Shown: one piece after another, positions 14,824 through 21,266 of the stretch | How the letters are laid out: each line of letters opens with the position of its first letter | Numbering within the stretch: the stretch's first letter is position 1 | Assembly (NCBI GenBank): GCA_963558075.1 | Contig: CAUWFN010000032.1 | Span: 1-23,404 of the forward strand | DNA: 23,404 bases | Direction: 5' to 3' | Source of the DNA: CALHKP01 sp963558075 | GTDB taxonomy: Bacteria; Bacillota; Clostridia; Peptostreptococcales; Anaerovoracaceae | Translations under genes and position numbers: made by a program | Notes under the pieces: model-generated | The model's input: only the letters and a program-made list of their open reading frames with translations | What the model was told of the DNA's origin: nothing | Databases searched by the model: none

Positions 14824-15960
14824 ATGTTAAAAATTATGACAGCAGGACCTGTACAGGTTAGAGAAAATGTTAGACTGGCAAGAAGTCTGGAGTGCACTAA
14901 TCCGGATCTTGACCTTGAATTTTTTGATTTTTATAAAGAGACATGCGAAATGTTCGAAAAAGCATTAAATGCAGCAGATCACAAGGCACTGATACTGGGC
15001 GGAGAAGGAATTCTTGGACTTGAGGCTGCATGTGCTTCACTTACAGAGCCAGGGGATAGAGTACTTGTCGTAGATAATGGCATCTTTGGCAAAGGCTTTG
15101 CTGACTTTGTTACGATGTACGGTGGGGAAGCTGTTTTGTTCACACAGGACTACAGAAATCCTGTAAAACCAGAGGCGCTCAGAGAATTTCTAGAAAAGGA
15201 TAGCAATTTCAAATATGCGACAGTAGTTCACTGTGATACGCCAAGCGGAGTTATGAACGATGTTGAGGCGCTGAGCAAAGTGCTCGATGAATACGGCATC
15301 ATGACAGTGGCAGACTCTGTAGCCGGAATGTTCGGAGAACCTTTGGATCTTTCAAACAGCAAAATCGATATTCTCTGCGGAGGCTCACAGAAAGCTCTTT
15401 CGGCTCCTCCGGGACTTACAATGGTTTGGGTGAGCAAGAGAGCATTTGATGCCATGGAAATGAGAAAAACTCCGATTGCAGCATTTTATGCAAATTTGAG
15501 CGTGTATAAAAATTATTACGAAGATAAGTGGTTCCCTTATACAATGCCAATTAGCGATATCAAAGGACTTAGGGCGGCACTTGAAAACTGGTTTGAAGAT
15601 AAAAACGTATTCGAAAGACACGAAAAGATAGCAAAGGCGACAAGAGAGGCTTTGATTAGAGGTGGAATTGAGCTATATCTTGAATCTGGATTTTCAAACA
15701 ATGTAACTGTAATAAACGTTCCCGATGGAATCAAGGATACGGATATTCTTGACGGAATGGTAAAGGATTATGGTATAATGATTTCGGGATGCTTTGACTG
15801 CCTTGCAGGGAAGGTTGTCAGAATCGGCCATATGGGCGAAAACGCTCGCAAAATCAAAGTGGCTGAGACACTGCATGCGCTTCAGGGTACCTTAGAAAAA
15901 TCAGGAGTTAAGGTTAAGTGCAATCTAGAGCAGGCTTTTCTGGAGTGCCTTGCCAAGTAG
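14824..15960 (+). CDS. class V aminotransferase, alanine-glyoxylate/serine-pyruvate type
   Basis: PLP-dependent fold-type I aminotransferase (378 aa, normal length). The opening TAGPVQVRENV matches the TPGP(T/V)-type start of the alanine-glyoxylate and serine-pyruvate aminotransferase group. The PLP-binding motifs are present: HCDTPSGVMND, VADSVAGMFGEPLD (Asp near residue 164), and the catalytic lysine K190 in GGSQKALSAPPGL. It probably interconverts alanine or serine with glyoxylate or pyruvate; a phosphonate-type substrate cannot be excluded. A GTG at 14815 opens the frame, but the ATG at 14824 is chosen because GAGG ends 8 bases before it. The stop at 15958-15960 is four bases from the ung start, so the genes are coupled. 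Confidence 0.9.
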   Translation: MLKIMTAGPVQVRENVRLARSLECTNPDLDLEFFDFYKETCEMFEKALNAADHKALILGGEGILGLEAACASLTEPGDRVLVVDNGIFGKGFADFVTMYGGEAVLFTQDYRNPVKPEALREFLEKDSNFKYATVVHCDTPSGVMNDVEALSKVLDEYGIMTVADSVAGMFGEPLDLSNSKIDILCGGSQKALSAPPGLTMVWVSKRAFDAMEMRKTPIAAFYANLSVYKNYYEDKWFPYTMPISDIKGLRAALENWFEDKNVFERHEKIAKATREALIRGGIELYLESGFSNNVTVINVPDGIKDTDILDGMVKDYGIMISGCFDCLAGKVVRIGHMGENARKIKVAETLHALQGTLEKSGVKVKCNLEQAFLECLAK

Positions 15961-15964
15961 TGAA

Positions 15965-16642
15965 ATGGTAAACATAGGTAATAACTGGGATACAATTTTA
16001 AAAGATGAATTTAATAAGGATTACTACAGAAATCTCAGAGAATTTTTGAAGAGAGAGTACAGCAGCAAAACAGTCTATCCGGACATGTATGACATTTTCA
16101 ATGCTTTGAAATATACAGATTATGACCAGGTAAAGGTTGTGATTCTTGGGCAGGATCCTTATCATGGAAAAGGACAGGCTCATGGTCTGTCTTTTTCTGT
16201 ACGAGAAGGCATCAAACAGCCGCCTTCACTTGTAAATATTTTCAAAGAGCTTCGGGACGATCTTGGAATTCCTCTGCCGGATTCTAACTTCGGTTGTCTG
16301 ACAAAATGGGCAAAGCAGGGAGTTTTACTTCTCAATACATGCCTTACGGTGGTAGAAAAATCACCAAATTCTCATAAGGGAAAGGGCTGGGAAATTTTGA
16401 CTGATGCGATAATATCAAAGCTAGATGAGCGCGAGAAGCCTGTTGTTTTTATACTCTGGGGAAATAACGCAAAAGCAAAGATTCCTCTAATTACAAACGA
16501 ACGTCACTTTATACTGACAGGAGCTCATCCAAGTCCATTTTCTGCGTATAATGGATTTTTTGGCGGAAAGTATTTCTCGAAGGCTAATGATTTCCTAGAA
16601 AAGACAGGTCAGAAGCCCGTCGACTGGAATCCGCTTCCGTAA
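15965..16642 (+). CDS. ung: uracil-DNA glycosylase
   Basis: Family 1 uracil-DNA glycosylase that removes uracil from DNA to start base excision repair. Motif A is GQDPYHG at residues 62-68 with the catalytic Asp64 activating water; Phe-stacking LSFSV follows; LLLNTCLTV carries the uracil-recognising Asn; the catalytic-loop motif HPSPFS begins at H188, followed by YNGFFGGKYF. The length of 225 aa is normal. The frame extends to a TTG at 15950, but the ATG at 15965 gives the typical MVNIGNNW start. No good ribosome binding site precedes it, so it is probably translated by coupling to the aminotransferase stop four bases upstream. Pairing a repair gene with an aminotransferase appears to be just operon economy. 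Confidence 0.93.
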   Translation: MVNIGNNWDTILKDEFNKDYYRNLREFLKREYSSKTVYPDMYDIFNALKYTDYDQVKVVILGQDPYHGKGQAHGLSFSVREGIKQPPSLVNIFKELRDDLGIPLPDSNFGCLTKWAKQGVLLLNTCLTVVEKSPNSHKGKGWEILTDAIISKLDEREKPVVFILWGNNAKAKIPLITNERHFILTGAHPSPFSAYNGFFGGKYFSKANDFLEKTGQKPVDWNPLP

Positions 16643-16782
16643 AGACAGGTCAGAAACTTATCTAAGTAGCTTGCTAAGTCGAAATAACAGATAATATAAT
16701 GCAAACTGCAAAGTTTTGTTCGGCAAAAGACGAACTATTAAATGATAAAACAAAAATTCTTTCGCAAAATGTATGTTTTTTC

Positions 16783-16811
16783 TTGTAAAAAGTACACTTA
16801 ATCAATATAAT
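16783..16811 (+). promoter_or_regulatory. promoter upstream of purC
   Basis: TTGTAA (16783-16788) and TATAAT (16806-16811) are 17 bp apart; transcription would begin near 16818, before the attenuator-like hairpin. Confidence 0.65.
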
Positions 16812-16830
16812 GTTTGTATAAGATACAATG

Positions 16831-16850
16831 AGACAGAAGGCTGTCTTTTT
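16831..16850 (+). terminator. terminator-like hairpin in the purC leader (possible attenuator)
   Basis: AGACAG (16831-16836) and CTGTCT (16841-16846) form a 6-bp stem around AAGG, followed by more T residues. It lies between the promoter at 16783-16811 and purC, so read-through must be permitted or controlled. No purine riboswitch aptamer fits in the ~12 nt between the predicted start and the hairpin. Confidence 0.55.
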
Positions 16851-16900
16851 AGAAAGCTTTAAATGTTTTTTTTAACGTTAAGTATATAATGGAGGAAACG

Positions 16901-17584
16901 ATGGAAAAGATTTACCAGGGAAAAACAAAAGACGTATTTAAACTAGACAACGGAAATGTGTTACTAAAGTTTAAGGATGACTGCACAGGAAAAGACGGAG
17001 TATTCGATCCAGGCGAAAACAGTGTTGGACTTACAATAGAAGGTATCGGAAGAGCAAACCTAGAAACTTCAATTCACTTCTTTGAACTTCTGAAGGAAGC
17101 AGGAGTTAAGACTCACTATGTTGGTGCAGATCTTGACAATGCTACAATGGAAGTTCTACCTGCTACAGTATTTGGAAAAGGTGTAGAAGTTATCTGCAGA
17201 TATGTTGCAACAGGAAGCTTCATCCGTCGTTATGGCGCATACATCGAAGATGGCACACCACTTGAAGGTGGATATGTAGAAGTTACTCTAAAGGACGATG
17301 AAAAGGGCGATCCACTAGTAACAAAAGAAGGCCTTGCTGCTCTTGGAATCATGAGCGAAGAAATGTTTGAAAGCATGAAGGAACAGACTCTGAGAATCAC
17401 AAAGGTTGTTGCTGACGATCTTAAGGCAAAGGGTCTTGACCTATATGACATCAAGTTCGAATTCGGATACAACAATGATGAAGTTATCCTAATCGATGAA
17501 ATCGCATCAGGTAACATGCGTGTTTACAAGGACGGCGCTATTGTAGATCCAATGGATCTAACTAAACTTATTCTAGAAAAATAG
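16901..17584 (+). CDS. purC: phosphoribosylaminoimidazole-succinocarboxamide synthase
   Basis: SAICAR synthetase of de novo purine synthesis, joining CAIR and aspartate with ATP. The protein (227 aa) begins MEKIYQGKTKDVF, the standard PurC start with the GKTKD nucleotide-binding turn. The CRYVATGSFIRRYG segment and the acidic DEIASGNMR near the C-terminus complete the family pattern. The frame opens at 16889, but the ATG at 16901 is preferred because GGAGG at 16891-16895 is 5 bases upstream. It stands alone: no other purine genes adjoin it. A promoter and an attenuator-like hairpin lie upstream, suggesting regulation by transcript termination. Confidence 0.95.
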   Translation: MEKIYQGKTKDVFKLDNGNVLLKFKDDCTGKDGVFDPGENSVGLTIEGIGRANLETSIHFFELLKEAGVKTHYVGADLDNATMEVLPATVFGKGVEVICRYVATGSFIRRYGAYIEDGTPLEGGYVEVTLKDDEKGDPLVTKEGLAALGIMSEEMFESMKEQTLRITKVVADDLKAKGLDLYDIKFEFGYNNDEVILIDEIASGNMRVYKDGAIVDPMDLTKLILEK

Positions 17585-17667
17585 TTTAGACGCAGCCGGT
17601 AACTGACTTTACAAATACATCAAAGTGATATAGCATATAAGTATATATTGATTTGGAGGGTTTGGAA

Positions 17668-17820
17668 ATGTTCGGTAGAAAAAAATCAAAAGAAACAAGC
17701 GGTAAGAACGAGGGTATGCGTATTGATGACAGAAAAATGTCAAAGAGTGTTCAGCGCGCTAGACGCATCCAGGAGGCAAAAGCTTCTAGAGATTACCTGA
17801 AACAGAAGTTTGATCTGTAA
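17668..17820 (+). CDS. small basic protein, 50 aa, unknown function
   Basis: A short gene with a strong GGAGGG at 17655-17660, 7 bases before its ATG, and a strong terminator 24 bases after its TAA. The product begins MFGRKKSKETSGKN and ends YLKQKFDL. It is rich in Lys and Arg (about 16 of 50 residues), has no Cys and no membrane segment, and its second half (RKMSKSVQRARRIQEAKASR) looks helical. Codon usage resembles its neighbours. The combination of ribosome binding site, complete frame and terminator supports a real gene. A nucleic-acid-binding or ribosome-associated role is compatible with the charge but is a guess. It is separated from purC by 83 bp with no terminator seen between them, so it could be co-transcribed. 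Confidence 0.75.
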   Translation: MFGRKKSKETSGKNEGMRIDDRKMSKSVQRARRIQEAKASRDYLKQKFDL

Positions 17821-17843
17821 AAAATCTTTAAAAACTCATATAG

Positions 17844-17876
17844 AAAAAGGACTGATATTGCTTCAGTCCTTTTTTG
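17844..17876. terminator. bidirectional terminator between small protein and MATE gene
   Basis: A 12-bp stem: AAAAAGGACTGA (17844-17855) with TCAGTCCTTTTT (17863-17874), 7-nt loop. It is flanked by A and T runs, so it can act on both converging transcripts. Confidence 0.92.
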
Positions 17877-17880
17877 CATA

Positions 17881-19209
17881 CTATTCTAAAACAAAAGATT
17901 TCTTGTAAATTTTGTGGGCGAGATATGCTGTTATAAATTCTGTAATCCAGAAAGCGTGCCATACGCCGGAAGGCCCCATGAATCTGCTTAGAACAAAGGC
18001 AAGAGGTATGATAAGCACGATATATCGAAGGAGCATAATCTTAAGTGATGGCATTCCCATTCCAAGACCTTCGAGCATTCCGCTTGCAGTAAGCGATATA
18101 GAAGAGATTATAAATCCTATGCTTATAATTCGAAGAGCTGTAGCACCTTCTGCGATAGTAGTCTTATTCTGAGAGAAAAGCCCCATAATCTGGTGTGGAA
18201 AGAAAATGCACAGCATAGTTCCTATAATCATTATTCCAATCATAAGTCCAAGAGTAGTTCTGTATACCTTGTTAATTCTATCGTGTTCCTTTGCTCCGTA
18301 GTTATAGCCTGCAATCGGTCTGATTCCCTGGATAATTCCGTTTGCTGGAAGATAAACAAAGGTCTGCAGTTTGTAATATATTCCAAGAATAACGATATAG
18401 ATTCCAGAGTAGGCTGCAAGAATTGCATTTAGCGCTGAAATCAGAAGTGAAGGCAGTGCCATGTTCAGTGTAGCTGGAATTCCAATGGAATAAAGCTTTT
18501 TTATGTCGCCCTTTTCACGGAGCAGCGAAGGCTTTAGGTGGAATGCGAATTCCTTTGAAAAGTAAATAACAAAATACATGACAAACGTCAGTGTCTGGCC
18601 TATACCTGTTGCAAGAGCAGCTCCTTTGATGCCCATAGCAGGGAAAGGTCCAATTCCGAAAATCATGAGAGGATCGAGTATGATATTTGCTATACATCCT
18701 GAGCCTAGAACAACCATCGTAATTGACATCTTGCCTACAGCTTGGAAAATCTTTTCCATGGTGATTGCAATCTGGTTAAAGAATGTAAAAGTAAAAGCGA
18801 CGGCTGCATACTGGCTTCCCATCTCGATTATAGTCTGATTATCTGTGAAAAAGCTTAGGAAAACAGGTGTAATCACAACGCTTGTAATTGCAAGAACGAC
18901 TCCGTGTACGGCCGAAAGCATAAGGCCTTTTGTTGCTGCTGTATCAGCACGAAGACTGCTTTGCGTCCCAAGATAAAATGATATGACGGCGTTTACTCCG
19001 ACACCTAATCCGACCGCAATCGCTGTTAGGGCGTTTTGAATCGGGAAAATCAAAGATAGAGCGCTCATGGCATCCTCGCTTATCTTTGCTACGAAAAAAC
19101 TGTCGACTATATTGTAAAGGGCGCCGACAAGCATAGAGACAACCATTGGAAGTGACATCGACACTACCAGTGGTAATACGGGTTTTGTTTTCATAAATGT
19201 CTGATCCAT
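17881..19209 (-). CDS. MATE family efflux transporter
   Basis: Multidrug and toxic compound extrusion family transporter (442 aa, usual length), a cation-coupled antiporter in the inner membrane with twelve predicted helices in two homologous halves. The typical first-helix pattern is seen, with PLVVSMSLPMVVSMLVGALYNIVDSFFVAK at about residues 12-41, then ALSLIFPIQNALTAIAVGLGVG. The second half repeats the arrangement from about residue 230. The substrate is unknown. The ATG at 19209 has no Shine-Dalgarno of its own; a strong AGGAGG lies 32 bases upstream and serves a six-codon leader frame. Translation may therefore start by reinitiation. The gene ends at a bidirectional terminator. Confidence 0.92.
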   Translation of the reverse strand: MDQTFMKTKPVLPLVVSMSLPMVVSMLVGALYNIVDSFFVAKISEDAMSALSLIFPIQNALTAIAVGLGVGVNAVISFYLGTQSSLRADTAATKGLMLSAVHGVVLAITSVVITPVFLSFFTDNQTIIEMGSQYAAVAFTFTFFNQIAITMEKIFQAVGKMSITMVVLGSGCIANIILDPLMIFGIGPFPAMGIKGAALATGIGQTLTFVMYFVIYFSKEFAFHLKPSLLREKGDIKKLYSIGIPATLNMALPSLLISALNAILAAYSGIYIVILGIYYKLQTFVYLPANGIIQGIRPIAGYNYGAKEHDRINKVYRTTLGLMIGIMIIGTMLCIFFPHQIMGLFSQNKTTIAEGATALRIISIGFIISSISLTASGMLEGLGMGMPSLKIMLLRYIVLIIPLAFVLSRFMGPSGVWHAFWITEFITAYLAHKIYKKSFVLE

Positions 19210-19214
19210 AATTA

Positions 19215-19235
19215 TCAGTGGATGGTCTTTGCCAT
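19215..19235 (-). CDS. six-codon upstream leader ORF before the MATE gene
   Basis: A perfect AGGAGG (19241-19246, minus strand) stands 5 bases before an ATG at 19235 that opens MAKTIH and stops at 19215-19217, five bases before the MATE ATG. The start codon lies in the stem GGATGG/CCATCC (19220-19225 with 19232-19237, six-base loop). The MATE start has no other ribosome binding site. This arrangement looks like a translated leader that controls or supplies ribosomes for the transporter. It is too short to support a peptide function. Confidence 0.5.
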   Translation of the reverse strand: MAKTIH

Positions 19236-19314
19236 CCGTACCTCCTTTTTTACTGATTATATATCTATTGCAATATGGTTATAATGTGGTTTATTTTGTT
19301 TTCGCATTTGCAAC

Positions 19315-19350
19315 AAAAAAACCACACAACTGCATCTTGCAATTGTGTGG
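19315..19350 (-). terminator. intrinsic terminator after the M29 aminopeptidase gene
   Basis: On the minus strand CCACACAA and TTGTGTGG (19343-19350 and 19322-19329) pair, with an inner TGCA/TGCA helix and a three-base loop, followed by seven T residues (19315-19321). It separates the aminopeptidase gene from the MATE gene. Confidence 0.88.
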
Positions 19351-19470
19351 CGAAAAGTCGATTACTCTAAAAAAGTCCACAACGGAAGTTTTTTTATTAA
19401 AATTAGTACGGAAATAGTATACATTAAGGCCTAATCTCCGTCAAGTGAATTTTTTGTGTAAACTCAGTTT

Positions 19471-20580
19471 TTATTTCAGATTTTCTGGGTTAAGAGCAGC
19501 AAGCTCAGGAATTACAAACAGCCCATCTTTTCTAATGAGTCTGTCGTCAAACCATATTTCCCCGCCGCCGTAATCCTCTCTTTGAATCATTACAAGATCC
19601 CAGTGAACAGCAGATTTGTTTCCGTTAGGTGCATCTTCGTAGCACATTCCTGGTGTTAGGTGGAAGCTTCCTGCGATTTTTTCGTCGAAAAGTGTGTCCT
19701 TCATTGGGTGCAGAATATATGGATTTACACCGATTGCAAATTCACCGAAGTATCTTGCACCTTCGTCAGTATCTAGAAGTTCGTTGATTCTTTCGGTGCT
19801 GTTAGCAGTAGCTTTGATGATTTTGCCGTCTTTGATTTCGAATTTTATATCGCTAAATGTAAATCCTTGCTCCTGAGAAACTGTGTTATAGGATATAACG
19901 CCGTTCATAGAATCTTTGATAGGGGCAGTGTAGACCTCACCGTCTGGGATATTGCACTTTCCATCGCATTTTACTGCGCCAATTCCTTTGATTGAGAATG
20001 TAAGATCTGTTCCTGGACCTGTAATATGAACCTTATCTGTTTCTGACATAAGCTTAACGAGATTATCCATAGCATCGCTCATTTTTTTGTAGTCGAGAGT
20101 GCATACCTGGTAGTAGAAGTCAGCGAAGCTTTCTGTACTTGTCTGGGCCAGCTGAGCCATTGATGGGTTAGGGTATCTTAGAACGACCCATTTAGTTTTT
20201 TCTACTCTGTAGTCAAGAACAGGTCCCATGATTCTCTCATACATATTTGTTTTTTCGGCAGGAACATCCGAAAGCTCTGATGTGTTTGCACCAGCTCTGA
20301 TTGCAATATAGGCTTGCATTCCCTTCATCTCATCTAGCTTGTTTTGAGCATGGAATTTTAGCTGCTCTTCGTTTGCATTCATGAGAAGAGCCCTTTTTAT
20401 TTCGCTGTCATTGATATTAACAAAAGGATTACCGCCGGCAGCATAGATATTTTTTATAAGTTCTTTTACAAGGCCGCATACTTCCTGACCTTCGTATTCT
20501 ATAAGTACGTTTTCTCCGGGTTTAACCTCGCATGAGTAGTTAACAAGCATTTCGGCAAGAGCCTTATCTCTATAGTCCAT
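19471..20580 (-). CDS. aminopeptidase, M29 family (AmpS/PepS-like)
   Basis: Cytoplasmic metallo-aminopeptidase of the M29 (thermophilic aminopeptidase/AmpS/PepS) family, 369 aa. It would cleave N-terminal residues from peptides using two divalent metals. Candidate metal ligands cluster as the family expects: E280 in FGEFAIG, H307 in GSFHLTPG, and H326 and D328 in the AVHWDLVMI motif near the C-terminus. The N-terminal half (LVNYSCEVKPGENVLIEYEG, then AAGGNPFV) matches the family's substrate domain. An AGGAGG lies 8 bases before the ATG at 20580. It has a well-formed promoter that shares its -35 with a divergent promoter, and its own terminator, so it is monocistronic. Confidence 0.92.
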   Translation of the reverse strand: MDYRDKALAEMLVNYSCEVKPGENVLIEYEGQEVCGLVKELIKNIYAAGGNPFVNINDSEIKRALLMNANEEQLKFHAQNKLDEMKGMQAYIAIRAGANTSELSDVPAEKTNMYERIMGPVLDYRVEKTKWVVLRYPNPSMAQLAQTSTESFADFYYQVCTLDYKKMSDAMDNLVKLMSETDKVHITGPGTDLTFSIKGIGAVKCDGKCNIPDGEVYTAPIKDSMNGVISYNTVSQEQGFTFSDIKFEIKDGKIIKATANSTERINELLDTDEGARYFGEFAIGVNPYILHPMKDTLFDEKIAGSFHLTPGMCYEDAPNGNKSAVHWDLVMIQREDYGGGEIWFDDRLIRKDGLFVIPELAALNPENLK

Positions 20581-20611
20581 TATAAATTCCTCCTAATTAG
20601 ATAATAATATA

Positions 20612-20639
20612 ATTATACACCAGAAATGAGGTTGTACAA
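20612..20639 (-). promoter_or_regulatory. promoter of the M29 aminopeptidase gene
   Basis: On the minus strand TTGTAC (20639-20634) and TATAAT (20617-20612) are 16 bp apart. The -35 lies in the perfect palindrome GTTGTACAAC (20631-20640), shared with the divergent promoter. Confidence 0.65.
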
Positions 20640-20660
20640 CAAATTATATTGTGATAAGAT
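20632..20660 (+). promoter_or_regulatory. divergent promoter toward the NifH-like remnant
   Basis: TTGTAC (20632-20637) and TAAGAT (20655-20660) with 17-bp spacing, plus TGA before the -10 as an extended element. A transcript would start near 20667 and meet a terminator at 20688-20712. Confidence 0.6.
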
Positions 20661-20687
20661 AGCAGTTAGAAGACGGATTTTTCGATG

Positions 20688-20712
20688 CTGCATCAAATGA
20701 TGCAGTTTTTTT
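20688..20712 (+). terminator. terminator within the leader of the NifH-like remnant
   Basis: CTGCATC (20688-20694) and GATGCAG (20699-20705) pair around AAAT, followed by seven T residues. It lies about 20 nt after the predicted transcription start, so it is an attenuator or the end of a ~45-nt RNA. Confidence 0.8.
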
Positions 20713-20736
20713 GTTTATTTTCAGGGGATAATTTTT

Positions 20737-21032
20737 TTGAATGAAATTGCAGTATACGGAAAAGGCGGAATAGGTAAATCCACGATGAGTGCGAACATTT
20801 CCGCAGCTCTTTCCGAAGAAAACATCAAAGTGCTTCAGATTGGCTGTGACCCAAAGCCTGGTGTGGGCTGTGCGGGTTACGGCATAATTACAGCTTTTGA
20901 GCTTTTAGAAAAGTTTCATATAAAAGAAAGCTACGATATGATTATTTATGACGTTCTTGGAGATGTGGTGTGCGGCGGCTTTCCGGTGCGCTTTATATTT
21001 GCGAACAGGTGATTAATGGAATAATCTATTAG
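20737..21032 (+). pseudogene. decayed nitrogenase iron protein (NifH-like) gene
   Basis: A remnant of a NifH/ChlL-type ATP-binding iron-sulfur protein. The start is TTG at 20737, with AGGGGA upstream. The first part reads AVYGKGGIGKSTMSANISAAL, the NifH P-loop, up to GCDPK. It then jumps directly to PGVGCAGYG, so about 50 residues between them are missing in frame. The second part holds both cluster cysteines (in GVGCAG and in DVLGDVVCGGF). After GGF the frame is lost, stopping at 21012. In another frame ALYICEQVINGIIY (20988-21032) matches the MALYAANNISKGI region, so a second deletion removed about 20 residues and shifted the frame. The C-terminal half is absent. The first deletion removes switch I and the second disrupts the frame, so it cannot be functional as NifH. 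A conserved Arg in GCAGRG is Tyr here. Confidence 0.85.
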
Positions 21033-21036
21033 AATG

Positions 21037-21059
21037 CAGGGGAGAAATCCCCTGTTTTT
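21037..21059 (+). terminator. intrinsic terminator after the NifH-like remnant
   Basis: CAGGGGA (21037-21043) and TCCCCTG (21048-21054) pair around a GAAA tetraloop, followed by TTTTT. Confidence 0.93.
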
Positions 21060-21079
21060 CAATATTTTCTCTTGCTTAA

Positions 21080-21108
21080 TTGTATTTTTTTTGGTTTCGT
21101 GGTAAAAT
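21080..21108 (+). promoter_or_regulatory. promoter of a short terminated transcript
   Basis: TTGTAT (21080-21085) and TAAAAT (21103-21108) with 17-bp spacing and TGG before the -10. The transcript would start near 21115 and end at the terminator 21132-21165. Confidence 0.6.
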
Positions 21109-21131
21109 TATATATCTAAAGCTGGCGATGC

Positions 21132-21165
21132 AAGATATTAACGAGGAAGGTTAATATCTTTTTTT
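21132..21165 (+). terminator. strong terminator upstream of the lipid kinase gene
   Basis: AAGATATTAAC (21132-21142) pairs perfectly with GTTAATATCTT (21150-21160), 11 bp and a 7-nt loop, then more T residues. It ends a ~50-nt transcript or attenuates a longer one. Confidence 0.92.
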
Positions 21166-21211
21166 GGTACAGAAGGAAGAGACTTAGTAAAGCAGTCCGG
21201 CGGACTTGGCT

Positions 21212-21241
21212 TTGATGTATCGCTGTGCTACGATGTATAAT
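21212..21241 (+). promoter_or_regulatory. promoter of the lipid kinase gene
   Basis: TTGATG (21212-21217) and TATAAT (21236-21241), 18-bp spacer, giving a start near 21248 and a very short leader before the TTG start at 21267. Confidence 0.5.
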
Positions 21242-21266
21242 ATTGATATATAGAAAGGGTAATGTT

